From assembly GCA_050949905.1 (NCBI GenBank), contig JBMNGP010000034.1:191163-255162 (forward strand): a DNA stretch of 64,000 bases, given 5' to 3'. Shown here in pieces: positions 17,375-25,530 of the stretch. Position 1 is the stretch's first letter. The number at the start of each line of letters is the position of its first letter. Both the position numbers and the translations under genes were made by a program. Origin of the DNA: DUML01 sp050949905. GTDB lineage: Bacteria > Bacillota > Desulfitobacteriia > Desulfitobacteriales > Syntrophobotulaceae. The notes below the pieces were generated by a model. It was not told where the DNA came from. It was given only the letters and a program-made list of their open reading frames with translations, and did not search any database.

Positions 17375-17704
17375 TTAATGTGATAAATGTTCCAGACCCT
17401 GAGTTAAAATTCTGTAAACGTGTTCATCATCCAAGGAATACAAACTATTCTTGCCTTCTTTGCGAACCTTAACCAGTTTATTTTGCCGGAGGATTCTAAG
17501 CTGATGGGAAACAGCCGATTGGCTCATTTGTAAGAGTTCTGCGATTTCATTAACATAAAGTTCATTATCAAGCAAGACAAAGAGGATTCTAATCCTGGAA
17601 ACATCACCGAAAACCTTATAAAAATCAGCCAGTTCCAGTGATAAACTGGCTCCGGGCAAATAATTGCAAGCTACCTCAGGTTCAGGAGCACGGAAAACGG
17701 ACAT
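17375..17704 (-). CDS. ArsR/SmtB-family metal-sensing repressor
   Basis: 109 aa winged-helix protein. The recognition helix region is VNEIAELLQMSQSAVSHQLR and the wing KLVKVRKEGKNSLYSLDD. The C-terminal helix reads DEHVYRILTQGLEHLSH, an exact D-x-H-x10-H-x2-H alpha-5 motif as in the Zn(II) sensors CzrA and SmtB, so zinc or cobalt sensing is likely. No CxC arsenic or cadmium site is seen, though one Cys lies near the N-terminus. The expected efflux pump gene is not next to it. A 40-bp perfect inverted repeat upstream (17787-17826) is probably its operator. Confidence 0.9.
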   Translation of the reverse strand: MSVFRAPEPEVACNYLPGASLSLELADFYKVFGDVSRIRILFVLLDNELYVNEIAELLQMSQSAVSHQLRILRQNKLVKVRKEGKNSLYSLDDEHVYRILTQGLEHLSH

Positions 17705-17786
17705 AGAAGAACTTCCCTCCTTGAAATATTACCGCAAAATGATAGGAAAACAATTCTTGTAAGCCTAAAAGCTCGATAATCAAGAA

Positions 17787-17826
17787 AGTATTATACATAT
17801 GTACATATATACATATGTATAATACT
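17787..17826. promoter_or_regulatory. Perfect 17-6-17 inverted repeat, probable ArsR operator
   Basis: AGTATTATACATATGTA at 17787-17803 is repeated inverted at 17810-17826 around CATATA. The core TGTA-N6-TACA resembles the TGAA-N6-TTCA form of SmtB/CzrA operators. It starts 83 bp upstream of the ArsR start, and each arm contains TATAAT reading outward, so the repressor may cover the promoter itself. Confidence 0.7.
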
Positions 17827-17953
17827 AATATTTTCCTGCTTTAGTCAAGAGGGTGGCGGAAAGAACTTGCTAAACAGGTGCTAAATCTGTTGTTAAGCGG
17901 AGGGTTGTTTCGATTAATAAATTGATTGCCGGCAGGGGATAGAGAATACTGTT

Positions 17954-18439
17954 TTAGCGTTTAAGAGGTTGCAGGGAAAATTCACCGGTCTGCAGTTCCG
18001 AAAGTTTCGTTTTGAACCATTCCGTATGCAGGTTTTCATCAATAAAATTTTGCTGCAGGAGTTTGATTAACTCCTTACTTCCATAATAGCTCTCCTTTAA
18101 TTCGTTAATTAGGGTCTTATAATCTTTCATAGCCTTTTGCTCGATCATGGTGTTAATTTTTAGAACTTCGGCTAAAGACATTTTTCCTATGGCTTTGCCG
18201 GCAGTATGGCCAATGAGGGGAGAAATTACATCACCAATTACAGTTGGGTTGGCGCCCATTTCTTTAATCTTGGCTCCGATATTCTCCACATGGCCTTGCT
18301 CTATGAGAGAAAGACGTTCAAAAACCAAGCCCGCATATTCCTCAGCAAAAGCTTTGCTTTGCGCTTTATAAAGGTCAACCTGATTTAGTTCCAGGCTGAA
18401 AAACCAATTGAGTCTTTTGAGCAAGCTCTTCTTGTCCAA
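17954..18439 (-). CDS. Ferritin-like diiron protein
   Basis: 161 aa, all helical. Iron-ligand pattern of a four-helix bundle: Glu in FSLELNQVDLY (~17), ExxH in SLIEQGHVENI (~47-50), Glu in NTMIEQKAMKDY and ExxH in FIDENLHTEWF. This pattern fits rubrerythrin or ferritin-like proteins; no rubredoxin Cys motif is present. Possible roles are peroxide detoxification or iron binding. The stretch between the second and third helices contains a Gly-rich segment (ISPLIGHTAGKAIGKMS) seen in COQ7-like members. It is a single gene between ArsR and the YkvI-type transporter. No strong regulator site was identified. Confidence 0.8.
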   Translation of the reverse strand: MDKKSLLKRLNWFFSLELNQVDLYKAQSKAFAEEYAGLVFERLSLIEQGHVENIGAKIKEMGANPTVIGDVISPLIGHTAGKAIGKMSLAEVLKINTMIEQKAMKDYKTLINELKESYYGSKELIKLLQQNFIDENLHTEWFKTKLSELQTGEFSLQPLKR

Positions 18440-18511
18440 TTTATCAGCTCCCTGTCAAGCGGCAAATTATCCTTATCTTCTAGTATGAATCTAATTACGG
18501 TTTTTAAACAA

Positions 18512-19603
18512 TCAGCCGGCGGAGGTGTAATTTTTAAATAAAGGCTTGCGAAAGCGGTCCCGGAGCTGGGCTACTATGATACTCAGCAAAAAGAAAAGTC
18601 CGACAACTCCCATCAAAGGGTAAACAGCAGCTATCACTCTGGAAAAACCTAGCTGAGCGGCTACAAGAGCTCCCACCGAAGCTAGCCCTGCCCAACAAAA
18701 TCTTTGAATGTTATTGGAGGCAACTCTGGCCGTAAAGCCGTATAAAACACTTACTGCAGTGGTATAAATCTCCAGAAGGAGGATAAAACCGAAGATATAG
18801 GCACATAGAGGATTTAGACGTTTAGCCAAAAAAATCATTGGCACTTGGAAAGGAAGAATCTCCGGTACGGCGCTGATGATAGCCAGATTAATGGCTAATA
18901 TTCCCGCACCTAAGCCTAAGCCCCCTAGAATACCTCCCCAAAACAGGTACCTTTTATCCTTAGCTGCTACCCCCAAGGGGGCTAAAATAGCTACAGCCAG
19001 GAGAACATTATAAGAGGCATAAAGCAGGCCGGCTAGAGACCAGTTGGCTGCCACAGGCGAATCCAGAGATTCTAAAATAGCAAGCTTCTGCAAACTGAGA
19101 GGGTCGGAGAAGATGGCAAAGAGAGCGATAGCTAGTAAGCTGATCAGCAGAAAAGGAACGACCAAAGCTATGGCCCGGATGACAGTTTTAACTCCCCAAA
19201 TGACCGTAAAAAAAGTCAGCAGAATAACCGCTAAACTTCCGTTAAACGGAGGCAGGTTAAGTTGTTCTTCTGCCACCGCGCCTGAACCGGCAGCCATGAC
19301 TATCAGTACCCCTAAAAAACTGAGAGTGATAAACCAATCCATTAGCGTTCCCAGTCTGTAGCCCAGGGTATACTGAACTAGTTCTAAATGAGATTCGGCT
19401 TTCTGCTCCCGAGAAATTTTCATAATGGCAAGACCAAAATAGCAAAAAAGAGCAGTGACCAGACCAATTCCGAGAAATCCTTTCCAACCGAAAAATGTAA
19501 AAAACTGAAGAACTTCTTGGCCGGTGGCAAATCCGGCTCCGACAACCGTACCGATAAAAGCTGCCGCTATAGGCAGGGCTGTCAACTGTTGTGCCCTTTT
19601 CAT
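18512..19603 (-). CDS. YkvI-type multi-TM membrane protein
   Basis: 363 aa from ATG 19603 (GTAGGTG 6 nt upstream; the longest frame starts at GTG 19612 inside that site). About ten TM helices. The first helix with ALPIAAAFIGTVVGAGFATG is the family hallmark, shared with amino-acid/cation symporters of the LeuT fold. B. subtilis YkvI is the named relative; substrate is unknown. The protein ends in a short basic tail (RDRFRKPLFKN). It is not in an obvious operon. Confidence 0.85.
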   Translation of the reverse strand: MKRAQQLTALPIAAAFIGTVVGAGFATGQEVLQFFTFFGWKGFLGIGLVTALFCYFGLAIMKISREQKAESHLELVQYTLGYRLGTLMDWFITLSFLGVLIVMAAGSGAVAEEQLNLPPFNGSLAVILLTFFTVIWGVKTVIRAIALVVPFLLISLLAIALFAIFSDPLSLQKLAILESLDSPVAANWSLAGLLYASYNVLLAVAILAPLGVAAKDKRYLFWGGILGGLGLGAGILAINLAIISAVPEILPFQVPMIFLAKRLNPLCAYIFGFILLLEIYTTAVSVLYGFTARVASNNIQRFCWAGLASVGALVAAQLGFSRVIAAVYPLMGVVGLFFLLSIIVAQLRDRFRKPLFKNYTSAG

Positions 19604-19792
19604 GCTTTGCACCTACTTTCCTAACTATACGTTGGGTAGCCCATTTATTAAAAGCAGTTTTCTTTCTTCTAACAGATAAATATGTTAAGATTTTCTGGAA
19701 ATGACCTTCTGTCTGTGCAGAATTTGTAATAATGTTGTAGAATAGGAGCAAGCAGCAATTTAGCAAGAAGGTACTTGAAGCGGAGGTAGAAG

Positions 19793-20428
19793 ATGTCACT
19801 GGAAAAGAAAAGATTATATGCTCTGATCATTATTACGCTGTTTAGTTTTATTATTGTTATGGGAATAGGCAATTTTCGAGCCAAGCAATTAGCTGTGAGT
19901 CTGGCGGGTGACAGGGTAACCAATGCGGTAAACTTAGCGGCCCAAGCCCTGGAAGGGGATCAAGTCCTGGCAGTTATTAAAGCCCTGAAGGATGAGCATC
20001 CCTATTATGAGCAAATGCGTAAGACATTAAAAGCCATCAAGAATGAGCATGAACTGGAGGATATTTACATCCTCTATAAAGATGAGGAGAAAATGCAGTG
20101 GTTTTATGTAGTAGATACCCGCGAAGCAAGTGATCCGGCGCATCATTCCCTGGGTGATGTCGAAAAGCGAGCCTCCGCCGCAGTTGAAAAGACCATTCGG
20201 GGTAAGGCTGTTCAGGATGAATATCATGTTACTGCCCAGGGAACCTTTGTTTCAAGCTATCAGGAAATTAAGGATACCCAGGGGGCGACATTTGCCGTCC
20301 TGGGTGGGGACCTTAGGGCCGAAGAGCTAACAGAATTCCTTTATTTGACCCGGTATGTGCAGTTCGCTATTATAGCGCTGACTCTGCTCTTAATAGGAGG
20401 TACTTTGCTGGTAACCAAGAAAAAATAA
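19793..20428 (+). CDS. Two-TM extracytoplasmic sensor-like protein without output domain
   Basis: 211 aa. TM helices at ~8-25 and ~189-206 bracket a ~155-residue extracytoplasmic region (VTNAVNLAAQALEGDQVLAV, LEDIYILYKDEEKMQWFYVV, GTFVSSYQEIKDTQGATFAV, LGGDLRA) that resembles a single or double Cache ligand-binding domain as found in chemoreceptors and histidine kinases. After the second helix only KKK remains: no HAMP, MCP, GGDEF or kinase domain. It may be a stand-alone signal protein or a receptor remnant; downstream sequence to ytxC shows no lost domain. ATG 19793 has GGAGG upstream. Confidence 0.7.
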   Translation: MSLEKKRLYALIIITLFSFIIVMGIGNFRAKQLAVSLAGDRVTNAVNLAAQALEGDQVLAVIKALKDEHPYYEQMRKTLKAIKNEHELEDIYILYKDEEKMQWFYVVDTREASDPAHHSLGDVEKRASAAVEKTIRGKAVQDEYHVTAQGTFVSSYQEIKDTQGATFAVLGGDLRAEELTEFLYLTRYVQFAIIALTLLLIGGTLLVTKKK

Positions 20429-20528
20429 CCTGGGTTTTGCGAATAAGCGGTGCTTAAAGAATAAGAGAATCCCTACCCGGAAATATTAGGAAGGAGCGGG
20501 CATATATTTGACGGGGAGGGATTTTTCT

Positions 20529-21437
20529 ATGCCGGAATACTATGTTGAAGTAGGAACAACTGCTTATAAAGAATATCTTTTTCGCAAACTAAGTGATTTA
20601 AGGGCTAAAGAGGGTCTGCCCATTGATATATATGAATTAAAAAATGGTGCCCATTATCTGGTGCGTTGTGTCTATTCCACTATTAAAGGAAAACGGGAGC
20701 AGGACAGGTTGACTGTCAGGATATACAACTATTATTTCGCCAGGGCTTTGGCCGAAATAATTTCTCAGGAATGGGAAGGTGGTTTTGTCCAAAAAATTCT
20801 CAAAAAGGAGTACAGCCTAAGAAAAGAGGATATAGCAGATATTCTCCAAAGAGCTTGGCGGCAACTCAATCGGGAAGAACAAACCTACTTGCCGGAAACG
20901 AGAAAACATGTTTTGGTAAAAGCTATTCTGGAATTTCTTGAATGCAATCCGAGGATTGATATCGAAGGGTTTATGAATTTTAGGGCTGATATCTATAAAA
21001 GAGAGCTGCGTAAACAGGTTGCCCGGGCTGTTAATGAATATACTTTAGAACAGGAGCACGAAAGCTTTATCCGGATCTTAAGAAGATTCCTCCATACCCA
21101 ACGCTCTATTTATAAATCTATGCACTTAGTAATCAAAGGTCAGGGAAAAGTTCTTTTCTTCGATGATAGGGGTAGAAATGTCAACCATGACTTATTGCAG
21201 GAAAGTTACGTTGCGTTTCAGGAAGCAGCCAGGGAAAGCTTTTCGCCGAGCCATAAAAGCAGCTTAGAATTATATGAAGATCTTTTGATTAGCTCTCTTT
21301 TGAAGTGTGCGCCTCAGAAATTAATCATACACAATACCTCAGAGCAGCATATTGATCTGGTTAGCTTGGTGCAGGAAGTTTTTGAGGCCAAAGTCAGTTA
21401 TTGCCCGGGCTGTTTTTTATGCTTGGAGTTAGATTGA
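20529..21437 (+). CDS. ytxC: YtxC family sporulation protein
   Basis: 302 aa from ATG 20529 with GGGGAGGG 8 nt before it (the longest frame starts at TTG 20508). Similar throughout to the YtxC family, a putative sporulation protein of endospore-forming Firmicutes; conserved-looking pieces are FMNFRADIYKRELRKQVARA and DLLISSLLKCAPQKLIIHN. The C-terminus has CPGCFLCLELD with three Cys. In many spore formers ytxC lies just upstream of thrS; here a peptide transporter operon and an amidohydrolase separate the two. The molecular function is unknown. Confidence 0.85.
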   Translation: MPEYYVEVGTTAYKEYLFRKLSDLRAKEGLPIDIYELKNGAHYLVRCVYSTIKGKREQDRLTVRIYNYYFARALAEIISQEWEGGFVQKILKKEYSLRKEDIADILQRAWRQLNREEQTYLPETRKHVLVKAILEFLECNPRIDIEGFMNFRADIYKRELRKQVARAVNEYTLEQEHESFIRILRRFLHTQRSIYKSMHLVIKGQGKVLFFDDRGRNVNHDLLQESYVAFQEAARESFSPSHKSSLELYEDLLISSLLKCAPQKLIIHNTSEQHIDLVSLVQEVFEAKVSYCPGCFLCLELD

Positions 21438-21562
21438 CCAGTATAGATAAGAGATAAAAGGGGGGTAAAAGAGGGAGAAAATCCAGCCTTAAAGAAATTA
21501 AAATTGCTTTTTGTTTCTTCCAGTAGTAAAATAATATAGACAACTTATTAGAAAATGTAAGT

Positions 21563-21590
21563 TGTTGGACTTAAAATCCAACATTTTTTG
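21563..21590 (+). terminator. Terminator after ytxC
   Basis: TGTTGGA (21563-21569) pairs with TCCAACA (21577-21583), followed by a TTTTTT run (21584-21589). It lies 125 bp past ytxC and 63 bp before the transporter operon, separating the two units. Confidence 0.75.
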
Positions 21591-21652
21591 CTTTTGTTCA
21601 TTAAGTTTAGCTATTTCTAGATGAAAAGTTCGCAGAGAGGTCGGAGGAAAGT

Positions 21653-22660
21653 TTGAGTATTTGGAAATACATTCTGAAACGCTTATTAATGATTGTACCA
21701 ACTTTAATCGGAGTATCCTTGCTTGTCTTCTTCATAATTCACCTGATCCCCGGAGATCCGGCGCAAGTAATGCTTTACCCCAAAGGCACTCCGGAAGAAA
21801 TTGAAGCCTTGCGTCATAAATTAGGTTTGGACAAGCCTCTGGCGATTCAATACATAGATTGGATAATTGGTGCTGCCCATCTAGATCTAGGGACTTCGGT
21901 TTTTAGCGGAGAACCGGTAGTAACGGAAGTTTTTCGTCGCTTTCCGGCGACCATTGAATTAACATTTGGGGCACTTTTAATCGCCGTCTTGATAGGCATC
22001 CCTTTAGGAGTTTTAGCTGCCCGGAAAAGAAACACTTTAATCGATTACTCCTGTATTACTTTTTCTTTACTGGGAGTATCCATCCCTGTCTTTTGGCTTG
22101 GATTAATGTTTATCTTTATTTTCGCCGCAACCTTAGGTTGGTTACCGGTCTCCGGGCGCATTACTATGGGCTTATCCTTGGAAAATATAACCGGCTTCTA
22201 TTTATTGGATGCTTTACTAACGGGAAACATCCAGGCCTTGAGCGATGTTTCCCGGCATTTAATTCTGCCTTCAATTTCGCTGGCTACCATACCCTTGGCT
22301 TTGATTGTCAGGATAACTCGTTCCAGTATGCTCGATGTGCTTTCCCAAGACTATATTCGAACAGCTAAAGCCAAAGGGCTGCCTGTCAAAAGAGTCATTT
22401 TCCGACACGCCTTAAAAAATTCTCTAATTCCAGTGATCACCGTTATCGGAATCCAAATTGGTTCCATGATGGGCGGAGCTATTCTGACCGAGACGGTTTT
22501 CTCCTGGCCAGGCATAGGTATGTTGATTATTGATGCCATCTATAACCGAGATTATCCTCTTATCCAAGGCGTTGTGTTTATCATTGCGCTAATTATGATT
22601 ATCATCAATCTCCTAGTGGATATAATTTACGCTTATATTGATCCTCGGATCAGATATTAA
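21653..22660 (+). CDS. Dipeptide/oligopeptide ABC transporter permease (DppB type)
   Basis: 335 aa from TTG 21653 (GGAGG 6 nt upstream). Six TM helices; N-terminal family motif LLMIVPTLIGVSLLVFFIIH, then LIPGDPA, and the coupling-helix EAA-type motif SQDYIRTAKAKGLPVKRVIF with RHALKNSLIPV. The C-terminus ends YAYIDPRIRY as usual for DppB/OppB. First gene of a five-gene operon (permease, permease, ATPase, ATPase, binding protein). The permease pair forms the membrane channel. Confidence 0.93.
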   Translation: MSIWKYILKRLLMIVPTLIGVSLLVFFIIHLIPGDPAQVMLYPKGTPEEIEALRHKLGLDKPLAIQYIDWIIGAAHLDLGTSVFSGEPVVTEVFRRFPATIELTFGALLIAVLIGIPLGVLAARKRNTLIDYSCITFSLLGVSIPVFWLGLMFIFIFAATLGWLPVSGRITMGLSLENITGFYLLDALLTGNIQALSDVSRHLILPSISLATIPLALIVRITRSSMLDVLSQDYIRTAKAKGLPVKRVIFRHALKNSLIPVITVIGIQIGSMMGGAILTETVFSWPGIGMLIIDAIYNRDYPLIQGVVFIIALIMIIINLLVDIIYAYIDPRIRY

Positions 22661-22676
22661 ATGGATGGTGAAAAAA

Positions 22677-23558
22677 ATGGCAATAGAAAAAAGCAACAAA
22701 CCACAGTCATTTATGACCCTGGCTTTTAGACAATTTAAAAAGAATAAACTAGCGGTTATTAGTTTCTTTATGGTTATAGGGATCATGCTTCTTGGCGTAT
22801 TTGCACCCTTTATAGCTTTGGAAGATCCGGTTAGCCCTGTTTTAGAAAATAAGCTTCAGCCTGGTTTTTGGGCAGGCAATAATGATCATCCTTTAGGAAC
22901 AGACGAATTGGGGCGAGACATTTTCAGCAGACTTGTCTATGGCACCAGGATATCTCTGAAGGTCGGTTATATTGTTATAGCTATTACGGCAGTCCTGGGA
23001 ATAAGTTTGGGGCTTATTTCCGCCTATTACGGCAAGATCATAGATCTTTTGTTGATGCGCATTACTGATATTTTCTTATCTTTCCCACCGCTCTTGTTAG
23101 CTTTGGCCGTTGTAGCCATTCTCGGAACCGGTTTGGAAAAAGCAATGTTGGCTATTGCTCTGATCTATATCCCTCAGATGGCTAGAATAGTACGCAGTGC
23201 TGTCTTGACGGTTAAGGAGCTGCCCTATGTAGAAGCCAGCAGGGCTTTAGGAGCTGGAAACCTGCGCATAATTATCGGTCATATCCTTCCTAATATCCTG
23301 GCACCCACAGTAGTTTATCTAACTCTCCTTTTGGCGGACGCTATCTTGTACACAGCAGCTCTGGGCTTCCTGGGTATCGGCATCGATCCTTCCACTCCTG
23401 AATGGGGAGCTATGCTTAGTAACGGCAGAGACTATCTCCTTTTAGGAAATTGGTGGGTTACTGTTTTCCCTGGCCTCATGATCGCGCTCTCCGTGCTTTC
23501 TTTCAACCTTTTTGGTGACGGCTTAAGGGAAGCGCTTGACCCCAAAATGGATATCTAG
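22677..23558 (+). CDS. Dipeptide/oligopeptide ABC transporter permease (DppC type)
   Basis: Partner permease of the preceding gene. Contains the N-terminal KNKLAVISFFMVIGIMLLGV helix, HPLGTDELGRDIFSRLVYG, the coupling motif EASRALGAGNLRIIIGHILP and C-terminal NLFGDGLREALDPK, all typical of DppC/OppC. About 293 aa if started at ATG 22677; ATG 22665 and TTG 22638 (overlapping the previous gene) are other in-frame choices, and the ribosome site here is weak, as expected for a translationally coupled gene. Confidence 0.93.
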   Translation: MAIEKSNKPQSFMTLAFRQFKKNKLAVISFFMVIGIMLLGVFAPFIALEDPVSPVLENKLQPGFWAGNNDHPLGTDELGRDIFSRLVYGTRISLKVGYIVIAITAVLGISLGLISAYYGKIIDLLLMRITDIFLSFPPLLLALAVVAILGTGLEKAMLAIALIYIPQMARIVRSAVLTVKELPYVEASRALGAGNLRIIIGHILPNILAPTVVYLTLLLADAILYTAALGFLGIGIDPSTPEWGAMLSNGRDYLLLGNWWVTVFPGLMIALSVLSFNLFGDGLREALDPKMDI

Positions 23559-23569
23559 GAGGAATAAGA

Positions 23570-24529
23570 GTGGAAACTGTTTTAAAGATCAAGGACTTAA
23601 AGATCGGATTTCCAACAGATGCCGGCTGCCTTCAAGCTGTGGACGGTATAGACATTACTATCGGTGAAGGTGAAACCTTGGGCTTAGTTGGGGAATCAGG
23701 CTGCGGTAAGAGTGTTACTTCTCTGGCGGTTATGGGTTTGTTGCCGGAGAAAACTAAGGTTAGTGGTGAAATATACTTTCAGGGAGAGAACTTGTTAACT
23801 AAAAGCGAAAAAGAAATGGAAAAAATCCGCGGGGACCAAATTTCCATGATATTTCAGGATCCGATGACTTCCTTAAATCCAGTTCTCTCTATCGCCGAAC
23901 AAATCGAAGAAGTACTTTATTACCATCAGGGTGGTACCAAGAAAGAAGTAAAACAAAAAGCTCTGGAGTTAATAGATTTGGTTAAAATTCCTGATGGCAG
24001 GCGCAGGATAGCCGAGTATCCCCATCAAATGAGCGGGGGTATCCGCCAAAGGATTATGATTGCTATGGCTCTCGCTTGTAGGCCTAAGCTGCTTATTGCC
24101 GACGAGCCAACAACGGCCTTGGATGTCACTGTTCAAGCTCAGATCCTTTCATTAATTAAAGAACTGCAAAATAAGCTCACTACCGCAGTACTAATGATAT
24201 CCCATGATTTAGGTGTTATTGCTCAAATAACGGATAAAGTAGCAGTGATGTATGCGGGGCAAATCGTGGAATATGCCTCTACCGCAGAATTATTTGCTGC
24301 CCCTAAACATCCTTATACTGTGGGATTGATGGCGACAATTCCCAGAATCGACATAAGCCAAAGCCAATTAAAAGAAATTCCCGGAATGGTTCCTGACCTT
24401 TCCCAAAGTTTTCAAGGCTGTCGTTTCTATCCTCGTTGCCCGCAAGCAAAGGCTGAATGTCGCTTGGAAAGTGTGTCTTTGGTGGAGACGGGGAAGGCCA
24501 AAGTAAGATGCCTACTTTATTCTGATTAG
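23570..24529 (+). CDS. Peptide ABC transporter ATP-binding protein (DppD type)
   Basis: 319 aa from GTG 23570 (TAGGAGG 7 nt upstream). Walker A GESGCGKSVTSL, Q-loop IFQDPMTSLNP, signature MSGGIRQRIMIAMAL, Walker B LLIADEPTTALDV and the H-loop SHDLG. The C-terminal oligopeptide-transporter extension includes RFYPRCPQAKAEC. Energises import together with the next gene. Confidence 0.94.
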   Translation: METVLKIKDLKIGFPTDAGCLQAVDGIDITIGEGETLGLVGESGCGKSVTSLAVMGLLPEKTKVSGEIYFQGENLLTKSEKEMEKIRGDQISMIFQDPMTSLNPVLSIAEQIEEVLYYHQGGTKKEVKQKALELIDLVKIPDGRRRIAEYPHQMSGGIRQRIMIAMALACRPKLLIADEPTTALDVTVQAQILSLIKELQNKLTTAVLMISHDLGVIAQITDKVAVMYAGQIVEYASTAELFAAPKHPYTVGLMATIPRIDISQSQLKEIPGMVPDLSQSFQGCRFYPRCPQAKAECRLESVSLVETGKAKVRCLLYSD

Positions 24530-24539
24530 GAGCTGGAAG

Positions 24540-25514
24540 ATGCATAAAGAAAAGTTATTGGAAGTGCAAGGCTTAACTAAATATTTCCCAGTAAAAAAAG
24601 GGGTATTAAGCCGTAAGGTTGACTGGTTAAGGGCTGTATATAATGTCAGTTTTTCCGTTTACAAAGGTGAAACATTTGCTTTAGTAGGTGAAAGCGGCTG
24701 CGGCAAATCTACTACCCGCAAACTTCTTTTAAGACTATTAGAAGCTGATAGCGGTCAGGTCTTCTTCAAAGGGAAAAATATCTTTAAACTTGATTCTGCT
24801 TCTTTAAGGGAATTAAGAAAAAACCTCCAAGTAGTATTTCAAGATCCTTACGCTTCCCTCAATCCCAAATGGCGAATTGGCAGTATTATCGAAGAACCCC
24901 TGCGCATTCATAAAATTGGCAACCCTGCTGAAAGGCAGGCGAGAGTCGAAGAGCTAATGTCTATGGTCGGCTTATATCCCGAATATTATAACCGCTATCC
25001 TCATGAATTCAGCGGCGGTCAAAGACAACGGATCGGTATCGCCCGGGCTCTCGCTTTGAACCCGGAAGTTATAATTGCTGATGAGCCGGTATCTGCTTTA
25101 GACGTTTCTATCCAGGCCCAAATATTAAATATGTTTAAAAATTTACAAGAAAAATTGGGCTTAACTTACGTTTTTATATCGCATGATTTAAGTGTGGTTA
25201 AACATATTAGCGACAGGATCGCGGTAATGTATCTGGGCGAAATCGTGGAACTTGCCTCTACTTGTGAGCTTTTTCAGAATCCCAAACATCCTTATACCCG
25301 AGCTTTAATAGCATCGATACCCGTACCCGATCCAGCTAAAAAGAAAGCTTTAAAACAACTGGAAGGCGAAGTGCCCAGTCCTATTAACCCTCCTTTCGGG
25401 TGCAGCTTTCATCCTCGCTGTGAATTAGCCAGAGAAGAATGTAAACTGCAGGAACCAGCTTTATTAGATCTTGGCGAAGAACATCTAATAAGATGTCATC
25501 TTTATAAAAAATAA
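24540..25514 (+). CDS. Peptide ABC transporter ATP-binding protein (DppF type)
   Basis: 324 aa. Walker A GESGCGKSTTRKLL, Q-loop FQDPYASLNP, signature FSGGQRQRIGIARAL, Walker B VIIADEPVSALDV, and the C-terminal extension with CSFHPRCELAREEC. The N-terminus LTKYFPVKKGVLSRKVDWLR is typical of DppF/OppF. It starts 11 bp after the DppD-type gene and forms the ATPase heterodimer with it. Confidence 0.94.
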   Translation: MHKEKLLEVQGLTKYFPVKKGVLSRKVDWLRAVYNVSFSVYKGETFALVGESGCGKSTTRKLLLRLLEADSGQVFFKGKNIFKLDSASLRELRKNLQVVFQDPYASLNPKWRIGSIIEEPLRIHKIGNPAERQARVEELMSMVGLYPEYYNRYPHEFSGGQRQRIGIARALALNPEVIIADEPVSALDVSIQAQILNMFKNLQEKLGLTYVFISHDLSVVKHISDRIAVMYLGEIVELASTCELFQNPKHPYTRALIASIPVPDPAKKKALKQLEGEVPSPINPPFGCSFHPRCELAREECKLQEPALLDLGEEHLIRCHLYKK

Positions 25515-25530
25515 AAAGGGAGTGTTAAGA

